DNA of 37,332 nt from positions 1 to 37,332 of the forward strand of contig CAZNGF010000019.1 in assembly GCA_964572855.1 (NCBI GenBank), given 5' to 3'. The notes below the pieces were generated by a model. The model had not been told where the DNA came from. It saw only the letters and a list, made by a program, of their open reading frames with translations, and did no database searches. Source of the DNA: CAZNGF01 sp964572855 (GTDB lineage Bacteria; Bipolaricaulota; Bipolaricaulia; RBG-16-55-9; JAJCYT01). Positions 13,607 to 20,724 of the stretch are shown piece by piece. Each line of letters starts with the position of its first letter. The first letter of the stretch is position 1. The translations under genes and the position numbers were made by a program.

Positions 13607-14364
13607 GACAAGCGCACGGTACGACGGCCATGAAACAGCGAGAAGGTTTGCAACAGCCCTTTTGGTGCCTGAACAACGTCAACCTGTTCCGGCACCTGAC
13701 GCCCGACGAGATGGGCACGCTGCACCGCTGGGTCAAGACGATCCGCTACCGCAAGGGCGAGACCATCTTCTTCCCGGGCGACCCGAGCGATTTCGTCTAC
13801 TTCCTCCACCACGGGCGCGTCAAGCTCTCGTACCTGGACGACTCCGGCAAGCGCTTCACGGCGACGATCTGCAAGCAGGGCGAGCTGTTCGGCGAGATGG
13901 CCCTGCTGGGCGAACAGCGGCGGCGGCTGATCGCCGAGGCGCTGGAGGATATCGCCCTGTGCATCGTCTCCAGCCGCGATATGATCGAATTCATGTCGGA
14001 GTATCCCGACCTGACGCTGCGCATCACCAAGCAACTCGGCACGCGCATGGCGTCGCTGGAAAACCGGCTGGAGGACATGGTGTTCAAGGACGTGCCCACG
14101 CGCTTGGCGCGCTTGTTGCTGCGCTTGAGCGAGGAGCACGGCGAGGAAACCGAGGACGGCTGCGTCCTGTTGAACACCCGCTTGACGCACCGGGACCTCG
14201 CCGACCTTATCGGCTCGACCCGCGAAACCACGACGGCCACGCTGAGCCGGTTCGCCAAACAGGGGTTGGTGCGCAAGCGATCACAGCAGCTGTTGCTGTG
14301 CGACCTAGACAGGCTGGCGCACCTGGCCGAGCGCGGCCCCGCGGCCGTCGGGAACCTCGACTAA
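13603..14364 (+). CDS. Crp/Fnr family transcription regulator
   Basis: A ~253-residue regulator: cyclic-nucleotide-type beta-roll (FFPGDPSDFVYFLHHGRVKL to GELFGEMALLG), long dimer helix, and C-terminal winged HTH with LTHRDLADLIGSTRETTTATLSRFAKQGLV. The Arg-Glu pair of the E. coli CRP recognition helix is kept (STRET), but the later Arg is Ala, which suits a TGTAA rather than TGTGA half-site (inference). The cAMP-contacting Arg-Ser pair after GEMALLG is not evident, and there is no N-terminal Fnr Cys cluster, so the signal is unknown; five scattered Cys are present. GTG 13603 overlaps the DUF3179 stop (GTGA) with GGAGG 12 bases before; ATG 13630 is the alternative. Confidence 0.88.
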   Translation: MRQAHGTTAMKQREGLQQPFWCLNNVNLFRHLTPDEMGTLHRWVKTIRYRKGETIFFPGDPSDFVYFLHHGRVKLSYLDDSGKRFTATICKQGELFGEMALLGEQRRRLIAEALEDIALCIVSSRDMIEFMSEYPDLTLRITKQLGTRMASLENRLEDMVFKDVPTRLARLLLRLSEEHGEETEDGCVLLNTRLTHRDLADLIGSTRETTTATLSRFAKQGLVRKRSQQLLLCDLDRLAHLAERGPAAVGNLD

Positions 14365-16103
14365 CCCGCCTTACCGCTGTTCCGCTCCGGGTACACCTCG
14401 GTCTCGGGGTGGAACGCCGCCCACGCGAACCAGAACACCGGCAGGTGGAAGGCCTGCTCCAGCGCGCCCGTTCCGTCGCCAAGGGGCTCGCCGCCCGGCG
14501 TCCACTCAGCGCGACCGTCGGTGAGGGTCCCGCCGGCAAGCCGGAGCTCGCGCCCCTCTGGCCGGACGAAGGCGTACACGCGGTCGGCTTCCGCGTCGTG
14601 GACGAGCGCGACCGGCGTGCCCCGGATCGAATCGTTGATCAGCCCCGCCTCGACGACGGCCGCGCGCGGGTAGGCCTTGGCGCCGCCGCCGGCCTCGACC
14701 CCGATCACGTCGGCCTTGTTTTCCAGGCGCCGGTCCTCGACCTCGAGGCCGAAGGTGTCGTAGGGGTTGGTCTTGTAATGCCGATACGGGTCCTCGTCGT
14801 AGTCGCGCACCCGCCGCCCTTCGCCGCCGACGTCGCGGGCGGGCTTGCCGCCCTGCGGGTCGCTGGTCAGGGGGCGGGCCAGCACGCGCGTGTCGGGGTG
14901 CGCGCCGCGCCAGTCCCCCCAGCGCGACAGGTCGACCGGGATGCGTTCCAGCTCGGGCGAGCGCCCGGCCAGCGGGCCCGCGATGACCGCCCCCTCGATC
15001 TGGGACCACATCGACTTCGAGGCCCGGTCGTACATGACCAGGTCCGCGTTGTAGAGCCGGCCCGAGACCCCGAACTCGGGGCGTTGCCCGTCGATCAGGG
15101 GCGGGACGAAGGCCACGGCCGAGTTGCACAGCGGGCAGTAGCTCACCACCACGGGCTCGCCGCCGACGGTATCGTTGACGATCTCGTGCCAGTTCAGGAT
15201 CTTGACGGGATAGGCCTTGGCCGCGCCGCCGCGGCGCAGGCCGATGACCTGATCGTCGTCGGCGAGCCAGTCGGCCTCGGTCGGGTCCGTAAAGCGCGGC
15301 GCGTCGATCGAGGGAATGCAGTCGACCACGGGGCAACCGAGCCTGAGCCGGTCCAACGCGAGGTCGGCGCGGTAGGGAACGCGTTCGAGGTCGATCTCGA
15401 GTCCGATCTGCTTGATCTCGCCGGGGCCAAAGAACTTTTCGCCCAGCTTGGCATAGGCGACTTCGGCCCCCGTCGCGGGCGCAGCGGCGCTGCGGGCGGG
15501 ATCCGTTTGGGACACCCGTTCGTCCGATTCGGCCAACAATTCGTCCACCCGGTCGCGCAGCTCCTGCTCGGTGTAGGCGCCGAACTTGCGCGAGCGGATG
15601 ATCCCGCTGGGGTCGACGAGGTAACTGGTCGGCTGGGTGAACAGGTTGTAGGCCGTCTTCACCTTGCCCTCGCCGTCGAGCAGGATGGGGTAGCTGACGG
15701 CCACCTCGTCCTCCAGAAAGGCGCGGATGGCCTCGGGGCTCTCCTGCAGGTCGATCCCCAGCACGACGAGCGCGTCCTCGTGTTCGCGGTAGACGGCTTC
15801 CAGGTCGGGCATCTCGACCTTGCAGGGCCCGCACCAGCTGGCCCAGAAATTGACGATCACGGCCTTCTGGCCCCGGTAGTCGGACAGGCGGGCGACCTCG
15901 CCCTCGAGCGTGGGCAGCGCGAAGTCCGGCGCGGCCTTGCCCACCTCGAGCCCGACCTCGTCGCCCGCGGGGTTGGGCACGCGCCCGAGCGCGCCGTCGG
16001 TCTCGCCGCCGAACCACGTGCCCAGCAGGTCGGGGTTCTCCAGGTAGAGGATGGCCAGGGCGATCAGCGCCACCACGCCCAGCAACGTCAGCCTGCGTTT
16101 CAT
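14361..16103 (-). CDS. TlpA-like thioredoxin domain fused to DUF3179
   Basis: A 580-residue exported protein. Residues 5-22 are a membrane anchor or signal. Residues ~50-195 form a TlpA/ResA thioredoxin domain: VGKAAPDFALPTLEG, then NFWASWCGPC (Cys91, Cys94) and cis-Pro loop FTQPTSYLVD. After a linker (195-215) comes a complete DUF3179 domain (~220-575) with SIDAPRF, AKAYPVKILNWHEIVND, SYCPLC (Cys323, Cys326), NADLVMYDRASKSMW, HPDTRVLA and FWFAWAAFHPET. Two further Cys (257, 262) precede it. The fusion implies that a TlpA-type reductant acts on or with DUF3179. GAGGTG precedes ATG 16103; it follows ccdA by 10 bases. Its stop overlaps the convergent crp stop by 4 bases. Confidence 0.9.
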   Translation of the reverse strand: MKRRLTLLGVVALIALAILYLENPDLLGTWFGGETDGALGRVPNPAGDEVGLEVGKAAPDFALPTLEGEVARLSDYRGQKAVIVNFWASWCGPCKVEMPDLEAVYREHEDALVVLGIDLQESPEAIRAFLEDEVAVSYPILLDGEGKVKTAYNLFTQPTSYLVDPSGIIRSRKFGAYTEQELRDRVDELLAESDERVSQTDPARSAAAPATGAEVAYAKLGEKFFGPGEIKQIGLEIDLERVPYRADLALDRLRLGCPVVDCIPSIDAPRFTDPTEADWLADDDQVIGLRRGGAAKAYPVKILNWHEIVNDTVGGEPVVVSYCPLCNSAVAFVPPLIDGQRPEFGVSGRLYNADLVMYDRASKSMWSQIEGAVIAGPLAGRSPELERIPVDLSRWGDWRGAHPDTRVLARPLTSDPQGGKPARDVGGEGRRVRDYDEDPYRHYKTNPYDTFGLEVEDRRLENKADVIGVEAGGGAKAYPRAAVVEAGLINDSIRGTPVALVHDAEADRVYAFVRPEGRELRLAGGTLTDGRAEWTPGGEPLGDGTGALEQAFHLPVFWFAWAAFHPETEVYPERNSGKAG

Positions 16104-16113
16104 GGTTTCACCT

Positions 16114-16809
16114 CTAGAGTATGAAGCCCAGCAGCGTCTGCACCCGGCCCGTGAACACGAACACGCCCAGCACGATCAGCAGCGCGCCGGCCACGCGGTT
16201 GGCCCAGCGCATCACGCCGCCGTGCTCGCGCAGCCAGCGCGAAACGCCGGCCGTAAACGCGCCCGCGATCAGAAACGGCACGGCCAGGCCCAGCGAGAAC
16301 GCGCTCATGAGCCAGGCGCCCTGGAGAAACGACCCGCTGGTGGCCGAGAGCGCCAGGATCGCGGCCAGGATCGGCCCCGTGCACGGCGTCCAGGCCAGGC
16401 CGAACGCCCCGCCCATAGCCGCCGAGCGGGCGTACCCGCCGCCCCCGACCTTGTGGCCCACGTTGAACTCGCGGCTCAAAAACGGGATGTCGATCAGCTC
16501 CAGCATGTGGAGCGCGAGCACGAGGATGATGACCCCGCCGATCCGGTTGATCCAGAACTGCACCCCGACCATGAGCCCGCTCAGGTACCCCAGCGTCGAG
16601 CCCATCACGATGAACAGCAGCGAGAAGCCCAGCACGAAGAAGAGCGCGTTGACCATGACCTTGCGGCGCGCCTGGCGCTGGTCCTCGAGCTCGCCCCATC
16701 GCACGCCCGCGATGCTGGCCAGGTACGCAGGGATCACCGGGGCGATGCAGGGCGAGAAGAACAGAAGCATGCCGGCGAAGAACGCCGGGATCAATGTAGG
16801 GGTTTCCAT
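16114..16809 (-). CDS. ccdA: CcdA-type thiol-disulfide transmembrane transporter
   Basis: A 231-residue protein with six predicted helices, the size of CcdA (the membrane core of DsbD). The two redox cysteines are in the expected motifs: FFSPCIAPVIPAYL (Cys21) and GLAWTPCTGPIL (Cys143). In known systems CcdA passes electrons from cytoplasmic thioredoxin to outside TlpA/ResA-like proteins. It is followed 10 bases later by the TlpA-DUF3179 fusion, which is therefore its likely acceptor. No cytochrome c maturation genes are nearby, so the usual role in haem attachment is not supported here. ATG 16809 lies 8 bases after the -10 box, so the mRNA is almost leaderless. Confidence 0.92.
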   Translation of the reverse strand: METPTLIPAFFAGMLLFFSPCIAPVIPAYLASIAGVRWGELEDQRQARRKVMVNALFFVLGFSLLFIVMGSTLGYLSGLMVGVQFWINRIGGVIILVLALHMLELIDIPFLSREFNVGHKVGGGGYARSAAMGGAFGLAWTPCTGPILAAILALSATSGSFLQGAWLMSAFSLGLAVPFLIAGAFTAGVSRWLREHGGVMRWANRVAGALLIVLGVFVFTGRVQTLLGFIL

Positions 16810-16817
16810 AGGCCCCC

Positions 16818-16859
16818 ATTATAGGTGCACGCCCCCCCCGAGCTGTAAGGCAGCTTACA
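16818..16859 (-). promoter_or_regulatory. Crp/Fnr-type operator plus -10 of the ccdA operon
   Basis: Palindrome TGTAAGGCAGCTTACA (16844-16859), centred at 16851.5. The minus strand has a consensus TATAAT at 16823-16818, predicting +1 at 16810-16811 and the centre at -40.5 to -41.5. ATG 16809 is at or next to +1, so the transcript has almost no leader. A C-run fills the spacer where a -35 would be. Confidence 0.75.
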
Positions 16860-17058
16860 GGACGTTCCGCGCCACGCGGGGCTTCGCATTTCGCGACCGG
16901 AATGCGCCCCCAGCGCGCCCCCTCGTGCTTGCGGGCTCAGAATCTTGTTTTCTCGCTTCAGCAGCCGGCAACGGGCAATTCTCCCCCGACGGCCCCCTGC
17001 AAGAGAGCGCGTTCGGCTTGGGCGTTTCCCATCAGCAAAAATCCGTTTCTCAGCGGAC

Positions 17059-17139
17059 TTAGAGGAGACCTCGCGACTTGTTATAATAAAATGAAAGACA
17101 TATGGAAAATTTGACACTTCCGCGCCGCAGTGCTATAAT
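17059..17139 (+). promoter_or_regulatory. Tandem promoters of the glycine betaine ABC operon
   Basis: The 16860-17246 gap holds no gene. Promoter P2: TTGACA (17111-17116), 17-base spacer, TATAAT (17134-17139) preceded by TGC, a full-consensus extended -10 promoter, with +1 near 17146 and a ~100-base leader. Promoter P1 upstream: TATAAT (17082-17087) with a weak TTAGAG (17059-17064). The gap is markedly AT-richer than its surroundings. A small hairpin (17209-17223, GACCC/GGGTC) lies in the leader. No binding site for a known osmoregulator is recognised. Confidence 0.85.
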
Positions 17140-17246
17140 AAGACTGAAAATCGCTTCTCTTTCGTATTAAAGAACGATGCACCATGCGAACAAATCCTTA
17201 AATGCCTTGACCCTCACCGGGTCGGCGAAGGCTGGGAAGGAACGTT

Positions 17247-18530
17247 TTGATACGTTGTGAAAGTGTCAGCAAGATCTTCGGGGACAACCCCGAACAGGTC
17301 TTCCAGCTGTTGGAGCAGGGAAAGACCAAGGACGAGATCCGCGAGGAAACCGGCCAAGTGATCGGCGTCAACGACGTCAGCTTCGAGCTGGAGCCCGGCG
17401 AGGTGTTCGTCATCATGGGCCTGTCCGGCAGCGGGAAGTCCACGCTCATCCGTTGCGTCAACCGCCTGATCGAGCCCACGCGGGGGAAGATCTTCCTGAA
17501 GGACGAAAACGGTGAGGAGATCGACATCACCGGGCTGGACGAAAAGGGGCTGCGGCAAGTGCGCACCTATCAAATGAGCATGGTGTTTCAGCACTTCGGC
17601 CTCTTCCCGCACCGCACGGTGCAGGACAACGTGACCTTCGGGCTCGAGATCCAAGGCCAAACCGACAAGGACAAGAACCAGAAGGTCGCCCAGGACGTGT
17701 TGGAGATGGTGGGCCTCGGCGGCTGGGGCACGGCCATGACCCACGAGCTCTCGGGCGGCATGCAACAGCGCGTCGGCTTGGCGCGCGCGCTGGCCACGCA
17801 AGCCCGCGTGCTGCTGATGGACGAGCCGTTCAGCGCGCTCGACCCGCTCATCAAGGTGCAGATGCAGGACGAGTTGCTCAAGATCGAGCAGCACACCGAG
17901 CGCACGATCCTGTTCATCACGCACGACCTGGACGAGGCCCTCAAGCTGGGCGACCACATCGCCATTATGGAAGCCGGGCAAATCGTCCAGCTCGGCACGC
18001 CCGAGGACATCATCGTCAACCCGCGCACCGAGTACGTGGCCAACTTCGTCGAGCACGCCGACCCCACGGGGGTGATCACGGCCAAGACGATCTGCGTGTC
18101 GGTGGAGGGGCGCCTGTTCGAGCGGATGAAGGAAGAGGAGGGGCTGCGCTACTACGCGCGCAAGTCCTCGCCCGACACGCTCTTCGGCGTCAACGGCGAG
18201 GGCAAGCTGGAAAAGCTCATCTTCGAGGGCGGCAAGCCCGCCAAGGTTCGCCAGCTCGGCGACGTGGTCGACGACGACTTCGAGGTGCCCGACGCCCGGC
18301 GCCAGGACGTGGCGCTGGCCTGCACGCCGGAAACGACGCTGCGCGAGGTGATCCGCGGCCGCCTGTTCACGCGGTTGCCCATCCTGGTGCAGGACGGCGA
18401 AGGAAGGCTCCAGGGCATCATCGGCGAACGCGAGTTCGTGCAGGGCATTCTCGAAAAGCGCGGCTCGCAGGACGAGGCCAACGGGGCGAGCGAAGCCAAC
18501 CCCGTGAGCTCGGGGGCGTCCGCATCATGA
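17247..18530 (+). CDS. proV: Glycine betaine/proline ABC transporter ATP-binding protein
   Basis: A 427-residue ABC ATPase of the ProV/OpuAA class, energising uptake of compatible solutes under osmotic stress. The N-terminal insert FGDNPEQVFQLLEQGKTKDEI is diagnostic. Walker A GLSGSGKST is at residues 58-66; then Q-loop VFQHFGLFPHRTV, signature LSGGMQQRV, Walker B VLLMDEPFSALDP and switch FITHDLDEA. The C-terminal ~150 residues are a CBS-type region (TTLREVIRGRLFTRLPILV), which senses ionic strength in OpuA. TTG 17247 start with AAGGA upstream; the family start MI(R/K)CE supports it. Followed by the permease after 22 bases. Confidence 0.95.
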   Translation: MIRCESVSKIFGDNPEQVFQLLEQGKTKDEIREETGQVIGVNDVSFELEPGEVFVIMGLSGSGKSTLIRCVNRLIEPTRGKIFLKDENGEEIDITGLDEKGLRQVRTYQMSMVFQHFGLFPHRTVQDNVTFGLEIQGQTDKDKNQKVAQDVLEMVGLGGWGTAMTHELSGGMQQRVGLARALATQARVLLMDEPFSALDPLIKVQMQDELLKIEQHTERTILFITHDLDEALKLGDHIAIMEAGQIVQLGTPEDIIVNPRTEYVANFVEHADPTGVITAKTICVSVEGRLFERMKEEEGLRYYARKSSPDTLFGVNGEGKLEKLIFEGGKPAKVRQLGDVVDDDFEVPDARRQDVALACTPETTLREVIRGRLFTRLPILVQDGEGRLQGIIGEREFVQGILEKRGSQDEANGASEANPVSSGASAS

Positions 18531-18552
18531 AAGTTATTCTTTGGGGTGACCG

Positions 18553-19407
18553 ATGTTAGATATTTTCCAATGGTTTTCGATTCCCCTGGATCAGTGGATC
18601 GCCGACGTCGTCGACTGGCTGGTGACCAACTGGCGTCCGTTCTTCCAGGGCGTTCGCTGGCCGGTCAACCAGGTGCTCTCGGCCATCCGCGACGCGCTGT
18701 TGTTCGTCCCGCCGTCGATCATGCTGGTGCTCATCTTCCTGATCGCGTGGCGCGCGGCGAGCTGGCGCGTCGGGTTGTTCAGCCTGATCGCCTTCACGCT
18801 CATCGGGTACATCGGGCTCTGGGACGAGACCATGGTCACGCTGGCGCTCGTGCTGAGCGCCGTGATCTTCTGCGTGCTGGTCGGGGTGCCGCTGGGCATC
18901 GTGGCCTCGCGCAGCGACCGGTTCGCCCGGTCCATCCGGCCCATCCTGGACACGTTCCAAACCACGCCGGCCTTCGTCTACCTCGTGCCGGTGGTCATGC
19001 TGTTCAGCATCGGCAACGTGCCCGGCGTGATTGCCACCATCATCTTCGCGATCCCGCCCATCATCCGGCTGACGAACCTGGGCATCCGCCAAGTGCCCGA
19101 ACCGGTGGTCGAGGCGGCCACGGCCTTCGGCTCGACACCCCGGCAGGTGCTCTGGAAGGTCCAAGTGCCGCTGGCCATGCCCACCATCATGGCCGGGCTC
19201 AACCAGACCATCATGCTGGCGCTGTCCATGGTCGTGATCGCCGCACTCATCGGCGCGGGCGGTCTGGGCGTGCCCGTGTTCCGCGGCCTCAACACGCTGC
19301 GGGTCGGGCTGGCCGCCATCGGCGGTATCGCCATCGTGCTGATGGCCATGGTGTTGGACCGCATCACGCAAGGGTTAGGCGAGAAGTCGCCCGGAGGCAA
19401 GTCGTAA
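18553..19407 (+). CDS. proW: Glycine betaine/proline ABC transporter permease
   Basis: A 284-residue membrane protein with about seven helices. The ProW/OpuAB family features are present: amphipathic N-terminus (PLDQWIADVVDWLVTNW), the GVPLGIVASRSDRF segment, TFQTTPAFVYLVPVVMLFSIGNVPG, and the EAA loop EAATAFGSTPRQVLWKVQVPLAMPTIMAGLNQTIM that contacts the ATPase. The typical end is GLGVPVFRGLNTLRVGLAAIGGIAIVLMAMVLDRITQ. It works with ProV and ProX. A 173-base gap with a hairpin separates it from the binding-protein gene. Confidence 0.95.
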   Translation: MLDIFQWFSIPLDQWIADVVDWLVTNWRPFFQGVRWPVNQVLSAIRDALLFVPPSIMLVLIFLIAWRAASWRVGLFSLIAFTLIGYIGLWDETMVTLALVLSAVIFCVLVGVPLGIVASRSDRFARSIRPILDTFQTTPAFVYLVPVVMLFSIGNVPGVIATIIFAIPPIIRLTNLGIRQVPEPVVEAATAFGSTPRQVLWKVQVPLAMPTIMAGLNQTIMLALSMVVIAALIGAGGLGVPVFRGLNTLRVGLAAIGGIAIVLMAMVLDRITQGLGEKSPGGKS

Positions 19408-19499
19408 ATGGTTTCAACGATCATCGCCGTTCCGATCGGAAAAGAAAAGATTCCAAGGGAGGTGGATCGCCGTGTGAGAAACGGAAGCAGTTGGCGCGT

Positions 19500-19519
19500 T
19501 TGCCGCGACGGCGCGGCAA
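19500..19519 (+). other. Intercistronic hairpin between permease and binding-protein genes
   Basis: TTGCCGCG-ACGG-CGCGGCAA forms an 8-bp perfect stem with a tetraloop, in the 173-base gap before proX. No T-run follows, so it is unlikely to stop transcription fully. It may protect the downstream message or partly attenuate, allowing more binding protein than permease, a common arrangement (inference). Confidence 0.5.
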
Positions 19520-19580
19520 CCAACGAGATCCTTTCAACACCGATCAACACAAAAACTAAAACCTTAGGAGGGTTTAACGC

Positions 19581-20642
19581 ATGAACATGAAGCATTTGAC
19601 CCGAACGCTATTTGTGGCTCTGGTGGTCTTGGCTGCCGGCAGCCTGCTGATGACGACGTCGAACGCCCAGATGGACCGCCCCGGCGAGGGCGTGACCCTT
19701 GAGGCCGGCGTGGCCAGTTGGACCTCGGCCCTGCCGGTGAGCGCGCTCTACAAGGCGCTGCTCGAGGAGCTGGGCTACACGGTCAACGTCAACGAACTGG
19801 CTTCGAACCCGATCGCCTACCAGTCGATCTCCCAGGGTGACTTGGCGTACTGGCCCAACGGCTGGTTCCCGCTGCACAACGCCCAGCTGCCCGACGACTG
19901 GGACGACACCTCAACCATTCTCGACGCCCACTGCCAGAACTGCACGCTCGAGGGCTATCTCGTCGACATGGCCTCCATCGAGGAGTTCAACATCACCTCG
20001 CTGCAGGACTTCACGCGCGACGAGGTCAAGGAAGCCTTCGACGCCAACGGCGACGGCAAGGCCGACCTCTTTGGTTGCCCTCCCGGCTGGGGTTGCTTCG
20101 AGACCATCAACTTCCACCTGGAAGCCTACGGTCTTGAGGACCACATCAACCACAACACCGCCTCGTACCCCGCCAACTTCGCGGACGTGAGCGCGCGCAT
20201 CAACAGCGGCGAGCCGGGGCTCTTCTACACGTGGGCGCCCAACGACACCGTGTTGCAGCTCGTGCCCGGCGAGGACGTGCAGTGGATCAACTTGGCCGAC
20301 AGCACGGACGAGCTCCAGAAGGCCCCCGCCTATGACGCGTTCGACACGAGCGCGCTGGTCGTGAACGGCCTCAACGGCGCCGTGACCGATCCCGCGCTGC
20401 TGGGCTTTGTCTCCGCCAGCATCCACGTGGCGGCCAACAACGCCTTCATGGAGGACAATCCCGCGGCCGCTGAGCTCCTGAGCCAGATCCGGACGAACCT
20501 GGACTGGATCAACCGCGCCACGCTGCGCATCGGCGAGGGCGAGGACAGCGAGGAAGAGATCGCGGCCATCGCCCAGGAGTTCATCGCCGACAACCAGGAC
20601 ACCGTCAACGAGTGGCTGGACGCGGCCCGCGCGGCGCAGTAA
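19581..20642 (+). CDS. proX: Glycine betaine/proline ABC transporter substrate-binding protein
   Basis: A 353-residue exported binding protein. The signal peptide spans residues 1-30 (LFVALVVLAAGSLLMTTSNAQ). The mature part fits the OpuAC/ProX fold: VTLEAGVASWTSALPVSALYKALLEELGY, GDLAYWPNGWFP, then GLFYTWAPNDTV, with the aromatic residues that usually cage the quaternary ammonium group. It is a ProX-like (Gram-negative type) protein without a lipobox. TAGGAGGG lies upstream of ATG 19581. It ends the operon; a strong terminator follows 34 bases later. Confidence 0.93.
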   Translation: MNMKHLTRTLFVALVVLAAGSLLMTTSNAQMDRPGEGVTLEAGVASWTSALPVSALYKALLEELGYTVNVNELASNPIAYQSISQGDLAYWPNGWFPLHNAQLPDDWDDTSTILDAHCQNCTLEGYLVDMASIEEFNITSLQDFTRDEVKEAFDANGDGKADLFGCPPGWGCFETINFHLEAYGLEDHINHNTASYPANFADVSARINSGEPGLFYTWAPNDTVLQLVPGEDVQWINLADSTDELQKAPAYDAFDTSALVVNGLNGAVTDPALLGFVSASIHVAANNAFMEDNPAAAELLSQIRTNLDWINRATLRIGEGEDSEEEIAAIAQEFIADNQDTVNEWLDAARAAQ

Positions 20643-20676
20643 GCCACCCTTAAACACCGAAAGCGACAAACGGAGG

Positions 20677-20703
20677 AGGGGGCCCTTTGGCCCCCTTTTC
20701 CTT
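20677..20703 (+). terminator. Rho-independent terminator of the glycine betaine operon
   Basis: AGGGGGCC (20677-20684), loop CTTT, GGCCCCCT (20689-20696), then TTTCCTTT. This is the only textbook intrinsic terminator I see in the window. Confidence 0.9.
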
Positions 20704-20724
20704 TGTCCGGCACAGGAGGGAGCC

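Noticed and set aside
13603..14364. The regulator as an oxygen-sensing [4Fe-4S] Fnr
   Set aside because: Only one Cys lies in the N-terminal region (FWC); the Fnr pattern of three closely spaced N-terminal Cys is absent.
16114..16809. CcdA as part of a cytochrome c maturation system
   Set aside because: No resB/resC, ccm genes or CxxCH-containing cytochromes appear in the window; the neighbour is TlpA-DUF3179.
17091..17114. Tiny upstream frame (ATG, 7 codons) before the betaine operon
   Set aside because: It overlaps the -35 region of the main promoter and has no ribosome site, so it would not be in the main transcript.
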